Shown: positions 31,160 to 42,681, counted from the stretch's first letter. The stretch is 64,000 nt of DNA from Tridacna crocea (GCA_943736015.1 OX031061.1:13339290-13403289); one strand, 5' to 3'. Notes: a model not told the origin generated them from the sequence alone. A program made the numbers and translations.

Positions 31160-32950
31160 GTGAAAACTTTAGGAATTCTGTGGCATGCAGAAGATGATAC
31201 ATTCAGGTTCAGTATATGTGGACCGTCACCAGACATGAAAATCACCAAAAGGTCATATTTGAAGAAGATTTCTACTCTGTTTGACCCAGTAGGTTTCATA
31301 GTGCCATACACAGTCAGAGCAAAAATGATAATGCAGGACATATGGGTTTCCGGTATCACATGGGACGAGGAATTACCTCCAACTCTTGTTTCACATGTAC
31401 AGCAATGGTTCAGTGAACTACAGGATCTTTCATCTATTGAAATTCCACGTTACATAGGGTTTACTACAAGCAATAAAAACTTTGAATTGCATGCATTCGT
31501 TGATGCCAGCTCAAAGGCAATTGGGACTGTTATTTTTGCAAAAAGTACCATAAATAATACGGTACAAGTTCGACAAGTTACTGCAAAAAGCAAAGTATCA
31601 CCTCTTATTACTGTAAGTATTCCCAGACTGGAACTGATGGCAGCGGTTCTTGGAGTACGAACTACAAGCAGAGTTTGTGAGGCTTTAGAACATCGCATTT
31701 CAAAAGTTATATTTTGGTTTGATAGTTTAAATGTTCTCTGTTGGATTCGCGGACAGAGCAGGAGGTACAAGCCATTCGTAGCCAACAGAGTAGGTGAAAT
31801 ACATGCAAAAACAGATCCTCAACAATGGCGGTACATTCCGACAAAAGAAAACCCAGCGGATGTCATATCTAGGGGTGCATCTGTCAAGGAAATTGCTTCT
31901 TCTTCACTTTGGTGGAATGGTCCTCAATTCTTGTTGGACCCAGAAGAAAACTGGCCAGAAAACAAAGTCGAGAAGGTGAATAGTGCAGAAAGTGAAATGA
32001 AGACACCAGAAAGCTCTATTACATGTAATAACTCTGTGTTTCTAGAAATTCTGAAAAGAGGCATTTCATATCCTCAGATACCAGATAACGAGTGGCGTTT
32101 GAGCCCTGAAAGATTCTCAAAGTGGTTAAAGTTTCTCAGAGTATTTGCTTGGGTTTACAGATTTTTAACAAACTGTTGTAGTGAGAAGAACCAACGTTTG
32201 ACTGGTGAACTGAGCACTTGTGAAATTGAGGACATAGAGAGTATTGCAATAAGAAAAGCTAAAAGTGACACTTTCAGAGAAGAAATTAATAGTGTTGCCA
32301 GTGGAATCCAATTGTCCAGAAAAAGCAGACTAGTTAGTTTGAATCCTGTACTTGATGAGGATGGAATTCTTCAGTCTGATAGTCGTCTAAAATATGCAGA
32401 GTTCCTGTCATACAATGTCAGATACCCAATTATTCTACCAAGGAAACATTGGATTACAAAACTCATAATCAAACATTATCATGAGAAAGGTTTTCATGTA
32501 GCTGGTACCAACCAAACGTTAGCAGACCTGTCATCAAAATACTGGATAGTAAGTGGTCGAGAAGCAATTCGAGAGTGGGAAAATCAGTGTATGGAGTGTC
32601 GTAGAAGGAAAGGAAAACCAGTATCACAGATCATGTCACCACTACCAGAAATTCGGTTGAGAAAACCTCTTAAGGCATTTGCTCAAGTCGCAGTAGATTG
32701 TGGTGGTCCCTATATCACCATTCAAGGTCGGGGAAAAAGAAGAGAGAAGCGTTATCTTTGTCTGTTTACCTGTTTAAACTCTAGAGCTGTACATCTGGAG
32801 ATGGCATTTGGACTGGACACAAGCTCATTCATGAATGCATTCTATCGTATGGTGAATCGTAGAGGTCTTCCAATAGAGGTTCTATCAGATAATGGGACAA
32901 ATTTTGTGGGGGCAAATAAAGAGCTCCATGAGCTAGTTAATGTGCATTAA
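31160..32950 (+). pseudogene. Bel/Pao RNase H and integrase
   Basis: 596 codons open in one frame, continuous with the RT part upstream of the TAG. The RNase H region shows HAFVDASSKAIG, PRLELMAAVLG and WFDSLNVLCW, with SRGAS at the domain end. Integrase follows: an H2C2 zinc-binding region (HYHEKGFHVAG ... CMECRRRKG) and the rve core with VAVDCGGPY and VLSDNGTNFVG, the first two catalytic aspartates. The frame ends early at 32950 by a one-base shift before the catalytic Glu. Confidence 0.87.
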
Positions 32951-33582
32951 ATGAAGACCAGATTTCAAACAACGTTGCAAACCATGGGATAAAGTGGCAC
33001 TTCAATCCTCCTTTAGCACCCCATTTTGGTGGGGTTCATGAGACAATGATTAAATCCGCAAAAAGAGCTATTGATGCTATACTTGGGAATGCTGACATAA
33101 CAGATGAGGAGCTTATTACAACTTTCACAGGTGCTGAAGCTCTTCTAAACTCCAGACCACTAACATATCAGTCAGCAAATCCAGCTGACATAGTTCCATT
33201 AACACCAAATCATTTCCTACATGGGCAGGCAGGAGGTGTTTTTGCTCCAGATACAGTAGATACGACATCATTTAGCCTGCGAAACAGATGGCGTAGGCTT
33301 CAGGAACTAATTCGACATTTCTGGAAGAGATGGTTAAAAGAGTGGTTACCCAGTCTTGCTCCACGCAAAAAATGGTTTTATCAACACAAAGATCTTAAAG
33401 TCGATGATGTAGTTCTGGTCATATCACCAGACTCTCCCCGTAGTCAGTGGCCTTTAGGACGCGTAACGAAAATTCATTGCGGAAAAGACGGACATATTAA
33501 AGCAGCAGAGATTAAAGTGAAAAATTCAACAGTGGTTAGACCCATTACAAAACTCTGTCCATTAGAGCTTGATTCAGAATAA
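32951..33582 (+). pseudogene. Bel/Pao integrase C-terminus (DUF5641)
   Basis: The frame resumes after the shift with the third catalytic residue in GGVHETMIKSAKRA. A DUF5641-type tail then runs from LNSRPLTYQSANP through FLHGQ, RWRRLQELIRHFWKRW and GRVTKIHCGKDG to LCPLELDSE and a stop at 33582. It would complete the DDE integrase that joins element DNA to the genome. It is apparently intact apart from the upstream shift. Confidence 0.85.
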
Positions 33583-33615
33583 AGGAAAGTTCAAGAAATA
33601 GTGTTGTTTTAGTGT

Positions 33616-33637
33616 AAAGGGCATAATAATCCCTTTT
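33616..33637. other. 22-bp direct repeat flanking a LINE fragment, left copy
   Basis: The 22 bases are repeated exactly at 35246-35267 and are themselves a hairpin (AAAGGG...CCCTTT). They are best explained as the target duplication of the second LINE. Confidence 0.6.
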
Positions 33638-33719
33638 CTTCAGTGTTTTTAATAGAAGATACCCTATAGCAGTTACTTATATTTCACAGTGTATTAAATA
33701 TTGGCTCAAATTAACAGAA

Positions 33720-34358
33720 ATGTCATATAATAGATACCCAAAACAGTGCTATGATATGCTTAGGATATTAGATGAAAGTGGAAGAGTAACATGGGCATCA
33801 AAAATTAGACAAGTACTATTTGAGTATGGATTTGGATTTGTTTGGATATCTAACGGTGCAGGTGACTCTCAGCAATTTCTAAAAACTTTCAAAGAACGTT
33901 TAATTGACTGTTCTAATCAATGGTTGCATGAGAAAATTAATAACTCACCAAAAGCTAAACACTACCAACATTTTTATTCATTGCTTAACGTAGAGAAATA
34001 TCTGTTAACAGACATGTCTCCGCAAAGTCGCCGCATATTATCTAAATTTAGATGTTCTAGTCATACTTTGAATGTAGAAATAGGTAGGCATAAAAATATT
34101 GACTATAACTTTAGATTTTGTGACTCATGTTTGAAACGTAACGTGTTCGTAATAGAAGATGAATTTCATTTCCTATTGAATTGTCCTCAATATGACGAAC
34201 TGCGAAGTCTCTTTTTTGTTGATGAGTGGAAAAATGCATATCCAACAATAACTTTGTTTTATAGAATCATGTCTGATAACAAAGAAATAAATATAAAACA
34301 ACTTGCTAAATACCTAATAGAAGCATTTAAATTAAAAAGAACCAAGTCTGAAAATTAA
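33720..34358 (+). pseudogene. C-terminal tail of a non-LTR reverse transcriptase
   Basis: The frame is open from about 33635, with no meaningful start, to the TAA at 34358. The segment CDSCLKRN...DEFHFLLNCPQYDELR is the Cys-Cys-His-Cys finger that ends many LINE RT proteins in marine invertebrates. The upstream WASKIRQVLFEYGFGFVW segment is the usual linker. The catalytic RT domain is absent through 5' truncation. An envelope gene was considered and rejected: there is no signal peptide or membrane segment. Confidence 0.6.
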
Positions 34359-35005
34359 CCAGTTTCTGAAGCTTCGTGTATTTTACAAGTACATGTATGT
34401 TGATACACATTTCTAAATTATTATTATATTATCATAACTATCATTATTATTTTAATCTGGAAAACAACGGAAATTTATTGCAATCTCGTTTGTTTTAGCC
34501 AGACTATGTTTCAATGTTGTGGATAGAGCAGATCTAGGATTAAACTGTACTTTAGGTGTGGTCTGATCTTGGATCTACACTGTCTACACTGTTTTTTGCA
34601 AGCTGTGCAACTGTGCATAGCGCCGCTCTTGATGTTAGTAGAGGGGTTTTTAAGCAGTGTTTGCTGCTCGATCATTGAGGACTATTTTTGCAAAGAATCC
34701 TCGCGATTTGTAAGATATTTGAGCCATGCTCTCAGAAAAAGCGCCGAAATGCATCTGCAAGGAGTGTCAACACAGGTCACCCTGTGCAGTCTGCACAGGC
34801 TGACCTCCGTCGATACTTTTTTGCCACTGGTCATTTTTTCTGAATGTTAAGGAACCAGTAAAGTCTACCTCATGATTCAGTCGCTGTTTGCACAAAATGG
34901 AAAATAAAAGATCCAGTATTGTGATATGACTTGATTGGTATCTTGAGTAGCAGAAATGCATAGAATGTCCTTTTGCCTGCGCATGATTCATCACTGATTC
35001 TCAAT

Positions 35006-35045
35006 ATATATATATATGTGTGTGTGTATATGTATATTATGTATA
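35006..35045. repeat. TA/TG microsatellite
   Basis: (TA)n followed by (TG)n and mixed TATG at 35004-35045, inside the LINE 3' sequence. Confidence 0.8.
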
Positions 35046-35267
35046 TTGAGATTTAGTGTGGGCTATTACATGTATATTGATTTAACATGCAGAAAAAAAA
35101 AATCAGAAATTTGCAAGCTTTTCTTCATATTCATATTGTCACTCTCGTAAAACTGTATATGTAAAGTATACGTAAAATGGGCCAGAGGCCTAATTTACGG
35201 AAAAATATGTTATGTTAATAGGGTACAGAAAAGTATTAAGTGAAAAAAGGGCATAATAATCCCTTTT

Positions 35268-36400
35268 TTTTTAAGCATTGTGTTCTTCAAACCATCTTTA
35301 AGAAATATCCAACTTTGTCAATTTGGTAAGAGAATAGATCTACTAACAGCACATTAGAGAGACAGAAGCCTACCAGACTGTAAAGATGTCAACTTGATTG
35401 TTTTAACTATAAACAAAAACAAAAAAAAGAGGTTTTTTGATGTACTTGTATTTAATTGGGTTTGTTTAATAAACTTCAATTTGCATTCAATAGTTATGCT
35501 GGTTAGGATTTGCAAGAAAAGATCCAGATCAGACTTTCAGAAATTATGCTTGGTCAAGATCTGCACTGTAGTTACAAAAAAAAAAAAAAAAATTGTGTAG
35601 ATTTGGATCAGACTGCAGAGATAGGCTGATCTTAATCTTTACAAGTATCTTGAGCTTTTTCAAAGTTTAGAGAAAGATGTCATAATTTTAATAAGTGTTT
35701 TGAAAATGTCATGTTTTTTCTACCACAGAGTGAAAATATAGAAAAATTTAAAAGTTTGCATAGATATTAGTTTAATATTAACTTTGGTTAATATTAGTTT
35801 AATATTAACTTCAGTTTAATATTAAGTATGATATGAAAATTATTGCTGATTGTAGGTATTAAAAGATCAGAAGTCTGTTTGAGCTTCAGCAGTATCTGAC
35901 TGCATTAATTTTCTTTGAAAACATAGTTACAGCAAAAAGATATGCACTAGACTCCATGACAGAGCCAAGTATGTTAAATAGAAGAGTTTCCTATGAATAT
36001 ATTTGGTTTTGTTATGGAATGTGGTATCACAAATATCAGTTTACAGTAAGAAACTGCTTTTTGTACAGCACTTGGTATTATTTGCTATATTATGGGAATA
36101 GTTCATTTTTACATGTATCAAGTAAGGAGAAAATTATATCTTCCTTGTATTGAAGTTTTGAGAAGTGAATGGTTTGATCAAATTGCACAAGTAACTATTT
36201 TTTCTGTATACATAAAGGTAAAAATAGAGATCTATCTGTTTAAAAACTATATAGAGCAAAAGATTGTATTGGTTTTTGAACTGTATAGATTATAGTTGTA
36301 TAATAGTATATTCATATAGTCGGAGAAGAGGGTTGCTTGTGCATTTTGATTAAATTTAAATTGAAAACATTGTTGCAATAAGTTCAAAATTGTATTTTCA
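35268..36400 (+). other. Bel/Pao 3' untranslated region
   Basis: About 1.1 kb of AT-rich sequence between the nested LINE and the polypurine tract. A 16-bp palindromic TTAATATTAA motif recurs four times at 35770-35826. Small ORFs have no recognisable features. No envelope-like gene is seen. Confidence 0.5.
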
Positions 36401-36410
36401 AGAAGGGGGG
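36401..36410 (+). other. Bel/Pao polypurine tract
   Basis: AGAAGGGGGG lies two bases upstream of the right LTR and would prime plus-strand DNA synthesis. Confidence 0.75.
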
Positions 36411-36412
36411 TA

Positions 36413-36608
36413 TGTTCTGAAGAAAGAAAGGTTTAGCTGTTTTCAAAAGTTACCTCCCTTAGTAGACGATAGAAAATATTAAAATTTTCAGGGTTACGTC
36501 CCTTGAATATAGATTCTCCATCAGATATAAAAACAAGAGAAATGTGTAGAAAGAGAAAATTAAAGAAATCGATGAAAATTGGAGGGAATTGTTGTCATCT
36601 ACGGACCA
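36413..36608 (+). repeat. Bel/Pao 3' LTR
   Basis: 196 bp, two substitutions from the 5' LTR, followed directly by the CATAT target duplication. Confidence 0.9.
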
Positions 36609-38670
36609 CATATAGTGCAAGTAGCTCTCACTCACCAGAGCCATGTTTCTTGACAAATCAGCATTTTGCATATAAATTTTAAAAAAGGTCAATAAAGGAA
36701 CATTTCTGTAAAATTATTTCAAAATCTAATCTGCCATTTCAGAGAAGAAGAATTTTAAGAATTTCTCCATGGCTGTATACAGCAAGTAGCCGCAATTCAC
36801 CAGAGCCATGTTTTTTGACAGATCAAAATTTTGCAAACGATCTTTGAAAAGGGTCACCAAAGGAACATCTCTGTGAAATTATTTCAAAATCTGACCATCG
36901 GTTTCAGAGAAGAAGAATTTTCAAGACTTTCTTCATTTCCGTATAGTGCAAGTAGCCCCCATTCACCAGAGCCATGTTTCTTGATGGATCAAAATTTCGC
37001 CAACAATTTTTGAAAAGTGTCATCAAAGGAACATCTTAGAAACTATTTCAAAATCTGACCAGCGGTTTCAGAGAAGAAGGGTTTTTAAGAATTTCTTCAT
37101 TTCCAAGTAGGCCCCATTCAACAGAGGCACGTCTCTTGACGGATCAAAATTTCGCCAACAGTTTTTGAAAAGGATCACCTGAAGATGATCTCTGTGAAAT
37201 TATTTCAAAATCTAACAAGCGGTTTCAGAGAAGAAAAAAAATTAAGATTTTCTTCATTTCCGTTTAGTGCAAGTAGCCCCCATTCACCAGAGCCATGTTT
37301 CTTGACGGATCAAAATTTTAAGGAACAATTTCTGAAAAGGGCCATCCAAGGAACATCTCTGTGAAATTATTTCAGAATCTGACGAGCGGTTTCAGAGGAA
37401 AAGATTTATAAGGAATTTCCTAGAAAATTCCATTTGGTTGCCATGGCAATCAGAGTTTTTGATAAAACCAAATTCTGTGAACAAGTTATAAAGAGGACTT
37501 CTCAAGGACTATTCCAGCCAAGTTTAGTTCAAATTGGCCTAGTGGTTTAGGTGTTGATGTTTACAGAATTATTCATGACGTACGACAGACAACGGGTGAT
37601 CCTAAAAGCTCCCTTTGAGCACGTTGATTTGACCTAGTGACCTAGTTTCTTATCTAACGTGACCCATTTTCAAACTCATTCTAGCTGATATCATGACAAA
37701 CATTCTGATCGACTTTACAGAGCATTGGACTGAAAATGTGGCTTCTGGAGCGTACACCTTTTTCAAAGATTTCACCTAGTGACCTTTTTTTGATCCCACA
37801 TAGCCCACTTTCGAACTTGTCTGCGGTATTTTCAAAACAAACATTCTGGCCAAATTTCATGAGTATTGGACAGAAAATGTGGCTTCTGGAGCATTCTCAA
37901 GGATTTTTTTTCTTTTAAAGATTTGGCCTAATGTCATAGCAACATGGCCCATTTTCAACTTTGTCAGAGGTATTATCAACAGAAACTTTATAACTTTCAA
38001 GAGTTTTGGACTGGAAATTTGGTCTCTAGAGTGTACACAAGATTTCTCTTAGATTTCACCTGGTGGCCTAGTTTTTGACCTAACATGGCCAATTTTCAAA
38101 CTTGTCACAGATATAATCTAAACAAACATTTTGACCGATTTCCAGGAGTATTCGACTGAAGATATAGAGCGTAAAGAAGGTTCTTCTAAGATTGCCATAG
38201 TGACCTAGTTTTTGACCTGACATGGCCCATTTCCAAACTCGTCTGCAATATCAAGACAAACATTCTGACCACCTTCCGGTGTATTGGACACAAAATGTGG
38301 CCTCTAGAGCATACATAAGGATTTTCTAACATTTTACCTAGTGACCTAGTTTTCGACCCATTTTATTTACTCGTCCAGGATAACATCAGGGCAAACATTC
38401 TGACCAAATTTCATGAGTATTGGACAGGAAATATCGCATGTAAATCATACACGAGGCTTTCTAAGGTTTGACCTAGTGACCTAGTTTCTGACCCTACATG
38501 TTCCATATCCCAGATACCATTGGGACAAATATTCTGACCAAGTTTCACAGGAATCGGACTAAAACTGTGGCCTCTAGAGTGTTCATAAGGTAAACGTTGA
38601 CGACGGACGAGATGACGAACACAACACGATCACAATAGCTAACTATATGGACTTGAGCTCAGGTGAGCTC
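36609..38670 (-). mobile_element. Family A Helentron-like element, right part
   Basis: Continues the unit broken at 17502. It has about five units of ~165 bp (CACCAGAGCCATG, AAAGGAACATCTCTG) and then the TTGCCATGGCAATC segment. At about 37626 it changes to a different unit type (TGACCTAGTGACCTAGTTT..., about 150 bp, repeated six times), which runs to the terminus GCTCAGGTGAGCTC at 38659-38672. It may be two elements fused at 37626. Confidence 0.65.
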
Positions 38671-38672
38671 AA

Positions 38673-39022
38673 AAAGTATAGGCCATTCATACAGAAAGAT
38701 GGAGAAGACTAAGGCACCACATAATCTCCAATGTCTTTGATTTTCATAGAAACTCAAGGAATTCTGAAAGATTTGCAGTTTTTGAATTACAGAAATGTGT
38801 CTTTGTGCGAATATAACTTGTATGCCCCTGCAGCTAAAAATCTGCAGGGGTGGGGGGAGGGGGCGGCATAAATAGGCATGGTCAGTATGACTGAGCAATG
38901 GATTTAGTAGCTAGAACATGCCCTGGTAAACTGAAGTGCCTAATGTACTATGTGGCTACCTCAGTTGGCTCCTTCTGGCCCTATAAGCTGGGGTGTATTG
39001 CAGAGAAATGACCCTCCTCAAA
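38673..39022. other. Unassigned sequence with a short hairpin
   Basis: Mostly unremarkable. CCCCTGCAG...CTGCAGGGG at 38825-38851 forms a 9-bp stem with a short loop, next to a G-rich run (GGGGTGGGGGGAGGGGGC). Confidence 0.4.
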
Positions 39023-40760
39023 CAAGAGGGCCATGATGGCCCTGTATCGCTCCACTGGCTTTTTAACCCTTTACCACACAAATTGAAGTGTCCATGACCA
39101 TGAAAAAGAGGGCCTTCAAAAACAATGAACACTGTCAGGCAATACAAGCAGATTAATTCATTAGCATGAAAGGTAAAATCCTTAGAAAAATAAGCTGAAT
39201 GATAGAAACCTTACTCTGAATTTATTCACCTCATGTGAGCATAACTATTAGCATCAAAATGAATCGCACTCCTTGAAAATAGAATATTTTCTATCAAAAA
39301 ACTTAATGTCTAGCACCAATCATGTATCAATGCAGTTTGATAATCAATGTAGGTAAATAGTACCAAACTTTATCTTTCATTTAAAGAGTTATTTCCTTTG
39401 ATTAATGTTTAAATTGAGTTGACTACATTCTGAAGCCCATGTTAAACTTGTGATCCCTGGAATAGAGCCAATTTTGACCCAAGACCTACAATGTGAAACT
39501 AGAATGTGTGGTTATAAACATGAACATTTTTTAATCTTGCCCAATAAAAAGCCCAGTAAAACAATTTTGACCCCAGACCTACAATATGAAACTAGAATGT
39601 GTGGTTATAAACAAAAAGATTTTTGAATCTTGCCCAATAAAAAGCCCTGTAAAACAAGTTTGCTCAATAAAAGGCCCTCTAAAATATGTGAGCCATGAGA
39701 CAGGTTTATCAAGTTTTCACTATAATAGCCAATGTAAAACTTGTGACCCCTGGGGTGGAGTAAAACTTGACCTCCGAAATTAAAATTTGGGCCCTCTTGG
39801 TAGAGGCCCATTAGATAAAGCTACATGCAAAATTTGGTAGCCCTAGGCCTGATGGCTATGTACGATTAGATTATTAAAGTTTCCCTATATAAGCCCATGT
39901 AAAACGTCTGACCCCCTGGGACGGGACTAAATTTGAACCCAGGGCTATAATTTGGGCACCCTTGGTAGAGACCCCTTAGATAATGCTGCATACAAAATTT
40001 GATAGCCCTAGCCCTTATAGCTAGGTGCAAGAAGATTTTGAAAGTTTTCCCGATATAAGCCCATGTAAAATTTGTTACCCCTGGGCTGGGGCCAAATTTT
40101 ACCCCTAGGCTATAATTCAGACACCCTTGGTAGAGGTCCACTAGATAAAGCTACATGCCAAATTTGGTAGCCCTAGGCCATATGGCTAGGTCGAAGAAGA
40201 ATTTTAAAGTTCTCCCTATATAAGCCCATGTAATACTTGTTACCCCTGGGGTGGAGCCAATTTTGACCCCAGGGCTATATAATTTGGGCATTGCTGGTAG
40301 AGGTCCACTAGCTAAAACTACATGCCAAATTTGGTAGCCCTAGGCCCTATGCCTAGGTAGAAAAGAAATTTTAAAGTTCTCCCTAAATAAGCCCATGTAA
40401 AACTTGTGACCCCCGGGGCTAGGCAAATTTTGACCCCAGGGCTATAATTTGAAGAAACTTGGTAGCCCTGGGCCTTACGGTTTCAGACAAGAAGATTTTC
40501 AAAGATTTTCAAAATGTTTCAGTTTTGTTGCCATGGCAACCAGAGTTTTTGAAGGAATTAAATTCTTTCAAGAAATTCTGAAGAGGACTGACAGGATCAT
40601 TTCTGTGAAGTTTCATCAAAATTGGATGGGTAGTTTCAGGGCAAAAGATGTTTAAAGAAAAAGTCAATGCACGGATGGACAGATGGACAGACGCACAGAC
40701 GGACGCACGCCGGACAATGGGCCATGACATAAGCCCGCTGGCTTTCGACCAGTGGAGCTA
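39023..40760 (-). mobile_element. Helentron-like family D element, both termini present
   Basis: Left end CAAGAGGGCCATGATGGCCC with adjacent GCTCCACTGG; right end CCAGTGGAGCTA with a CTGGC...CCAG hairpin. The right-end sequence is thus repeated inversely next to the left hairpin. Five units at 39731, 39899, 40067, 40229 and 40396 (~166 bp) contain AACTTGTGACCCC and GCCCATGTAAAA. 39060-39430 is a unique AT-rich interior without units. Confidence 0.6.
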
Positions 40761-40761
40761 A

Positions 40762-40995
40762 AAATGACCCATGGGTCATTTCACTACGTAAAAGAATGAC
40801 CCCAGAGGATTGTTTCTCTATGTAGAATTACGACCTGGGTCATTTCTATACGTAGTGAAATGACCCATGGGTCACTTTGTAGGGGAGGGTCATTTCTAAC
40901 CCTCAGGATCACTTCTCTATGTAGAATAATGACCCGGGTCATTCCCCTACATAGTGAATTGACCAATGGGTCATTTTGTAGGGGAGGGTCATTTC
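40762..40995. repeat. Palindromic GGTCATT satellite
   Basis: AAATGACCCATGGGTCATTT at 40762-40781 is a perfect palindrome. TGACCCATGGGTCA (40861-40874) and AATGACCCGGGTCATT (40928-40943) are further perfect ones, spaced 60-120 bp. They alternate with TCTCTATGTAGAAT and TTTGTAGGGGAGGGTCATTT. Confidence 0.7.
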
Positions 40996-41128
40996 TCTGC
41001 ATTACAGGGGCACAAATTAAAATTTGCAGGGGAAGCCTTATGTTTACGTGGGGCTCTACTCCTCACTGCACCATGTTCTGCAATCAAGCATGTGATAATA
41101 CATTTATCTACATGTTGTATGTACGTAC

Positions 41129-41360
41129 CACTTCAGTTCTAGTGTTTTAGTTGTAACATTTCCTGCACCAGGTTTGGCTCTTTCATAGTAATCACCAATT
41201 ATAGGGTACAAAATGGTATTGATGGCACAACTTTTCCCCGATCCACTTTGCCCAACCAGTAAAACATTTTGCCTTTTGTAGTCACTACGGTTGCAGAATT
41301 TTATTATTTTTTTTACCAGTCCATTGTTTTCTTCTTTTGTCCTTTCTGTAAATTTTGCAT
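41129..41360 (-). CDS. IFI44-like GTPase, exon 2 (P-loop)
   Basis: Acceptor TTTCAG|AT at 41360 and donor TG|GTACGT at 41128 bound a 232-nt exon that enters in phase 1 and leaves in phase 2. It encodes residues ~9-85: a charged helix (KFTERTKEENNGLVKKIIKF), then NVLLVGQSGSGKSCAINTIL. The Walker A G-x4-GKS is at residues ~45-52, preceded by a hydrophobic strand as in P-loop GTPases. KPGAGNVTTKTLE follows, where IFI44-family proteins have a Thr-containing switch I. These GTPases are interferon-related in vertebrates and often expanded in bivalves. Alternatives are GIMAP/AIG1 or another septin-like P-loop protein. Confidence 0.75.
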
Positions 41361-41404
41361 CTGAAATTGTACAAATAAATAATTAAAACCTCTCTATAAT
41401 AAGC

Positions 41405-42681
41405 AACAAAAAAGGGCCATGTAGTCACTGAAGTCGCTCACCTGAGCCTTTTGATCAAACATGACCCATTTCCAACCGCTTCAGAGATAATAAGACAAAC
41501 ATTCTGACAAACCTCATTAGTATTGGGCTTACAAATATGGCCTCTAGAGTGCATGCGAAGTTTTTCTAGAATTTGTCTCAGCGGCCTACTTGACATTTAG
41601 AAATAATCCAGATATACATTCTGACAAACTGTCATGAGTACTTGAGAGAAAATGTGTCCTGTGGGTGTATAAAAGGTTTTTCCGAGATTTGAGCTTATGA
41701 CCTATTTCTTCACCTAACATGACCCATATTCATACTACTCTAAGATATTATCATGACAAAGATTCAAAGAAAATTTCAAGGATATTGGACTGAAAATGTG
41801 GCCTCTAGGGCATGCACAATTTTTTTTCAAGGATGACCTAGTTTTTATTCCACTTGACCTATTTCCAAAGTCATGCAAGATATCATCAAGACAAACATTC
41901 TAACAAAAGTTAAAAGAATATTGGACTGTTATTATAGTATAAAAGGCTTTTACGAGATTTGACCTTACGACCTAGTTTTTTATCCAACATGACCCATTTT
42001 CATACTCGTCCAAGAAATTAACAAGACAAACATTCTGACAGAATTACAAGATTATTTGACTGTAAATGTGGCCTCTAGAGCTTACAAAAGCTGTTCACAA
42101 GGTTTGACCTGACCTGACCTATTTCCAAATTCATCCATGCTAATATGACAAATATTCTGACCAACTTTAAAGAGCACTGGAATGAAAATGTGGCTTCTGG
42201 AGTTTACAAAAAAGTTTTTTATTCAAAGATCTGACCAAGTGACCTGGATTTTCACTGCACATGGCCCACTTTCAAACTCGTTTGTGACATTCTGACAAAA
42301 TTTCAAGAGTATTTGACAGAAAATGTGGCCTATGGCTCATACACAAGGTTTTAAAGATTTGAGCTAGTGACTTAGTTTTTGACCCAACATGGCCCATTTT
42401 CAAATTTGTCAGATATCGTCAAGACAAACAGTCTGACCAACTTTCAGGAGCATTGGACAGAAAACATGGCCCTTAGAGTGTACAAAACAATTGACATAGT
42501 GACCTTGTTTTTGACCCGACATGACCTATTTTCGAGGTCATCCGAGGCACAGATTCTGACAAACTTTAAAGAGTTTTGGACTGAAAATGTGACCTCTAGA
42601 TAGTACAAAAGGTAAAAGTTGACGACGGACACAACATGGTCGCAATAGCTCACTTTCTGCTCTTAGTGCTCAGGTGAGCTA
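41405..42681 (-). mobile_element. Helentron-like element with 150-bp GACCTAG units
   Basis: Left end CAAAAAAGGGCCATG with TCGCTCACCTGAGC at 41434-41447; right end GCTCAGGTGAGCTA at 42668-42681. Seven or eight diverged units contain TTTTTGACCCAACATGGCCC, AGACAAACATTCTGACC and AAAATGTGGCCTCTAGAG. The unit type is the same as at 37627-38670. Confidence 0.62.

Larger units (their letters stand above)
33638..35245 (+). mobile_element. Second LINE family, 5'-truncated, inside Bel/Pao
   Basis: Consists of the C-terminal RT tail ORF (33720-34358) and about 890 bp of 3' sequence with ATGGGCCAGAGGCCTAATTT at 35178-35197. A related motif occurs at 43166. The fragment is bounded by the 22-bp direct repeats. 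It has no long A tail. It is plus strand and unrelated to the (AATG)n-tailed LINE. Confidence 0.6.
17503..36608 (+). mobile_element. Bel/Pao LTR retrotransposon, complete ends, with nested LINEs
   Basis: 196-bp LTRs (17503-17698 and 36413-36608) start TG and end CA, and are flanked by CATAT. Between them come a primer-binding site, Gag, an aspartic protease, RT, RNase H, integrase and a polypurine tract, in the canonical order. Without the ~10.5 kb LINE insert (19844-30341, counting one target copy) and the second LINE piece (33638-35267), the element would be about 7 kb, a normal size. It carries at least eight frame-breaking changes although its LTRs are about 99% identical. Confidence 0.9.
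9618..41128 (-). other. GTPase gene intron 2, about 31.5 kb of nested transposons
   Basis: Bounded by a supported donor (GTACGT at 41128-41123) and a supported acceptor (ATAG at 9621-9618). It holds two LINE clusters, one Bel/Pao element, a second LINE fragment, several Helentron-like repeats and a palindromic satellite. All copies of the main LINE lie in the same orientation as the gene. The individual pieces are annotated separately. Confidence 0.65.

Noticed and set aside
33720-34358. Possible envelope-like third gene of the Bel/Pao element
   Set aside because: There is no signal peptide or membrane segment. The Cys-Cys-His-Cys tail matches LINE RT ends, and direct repeats bracket it as a separate insertion.
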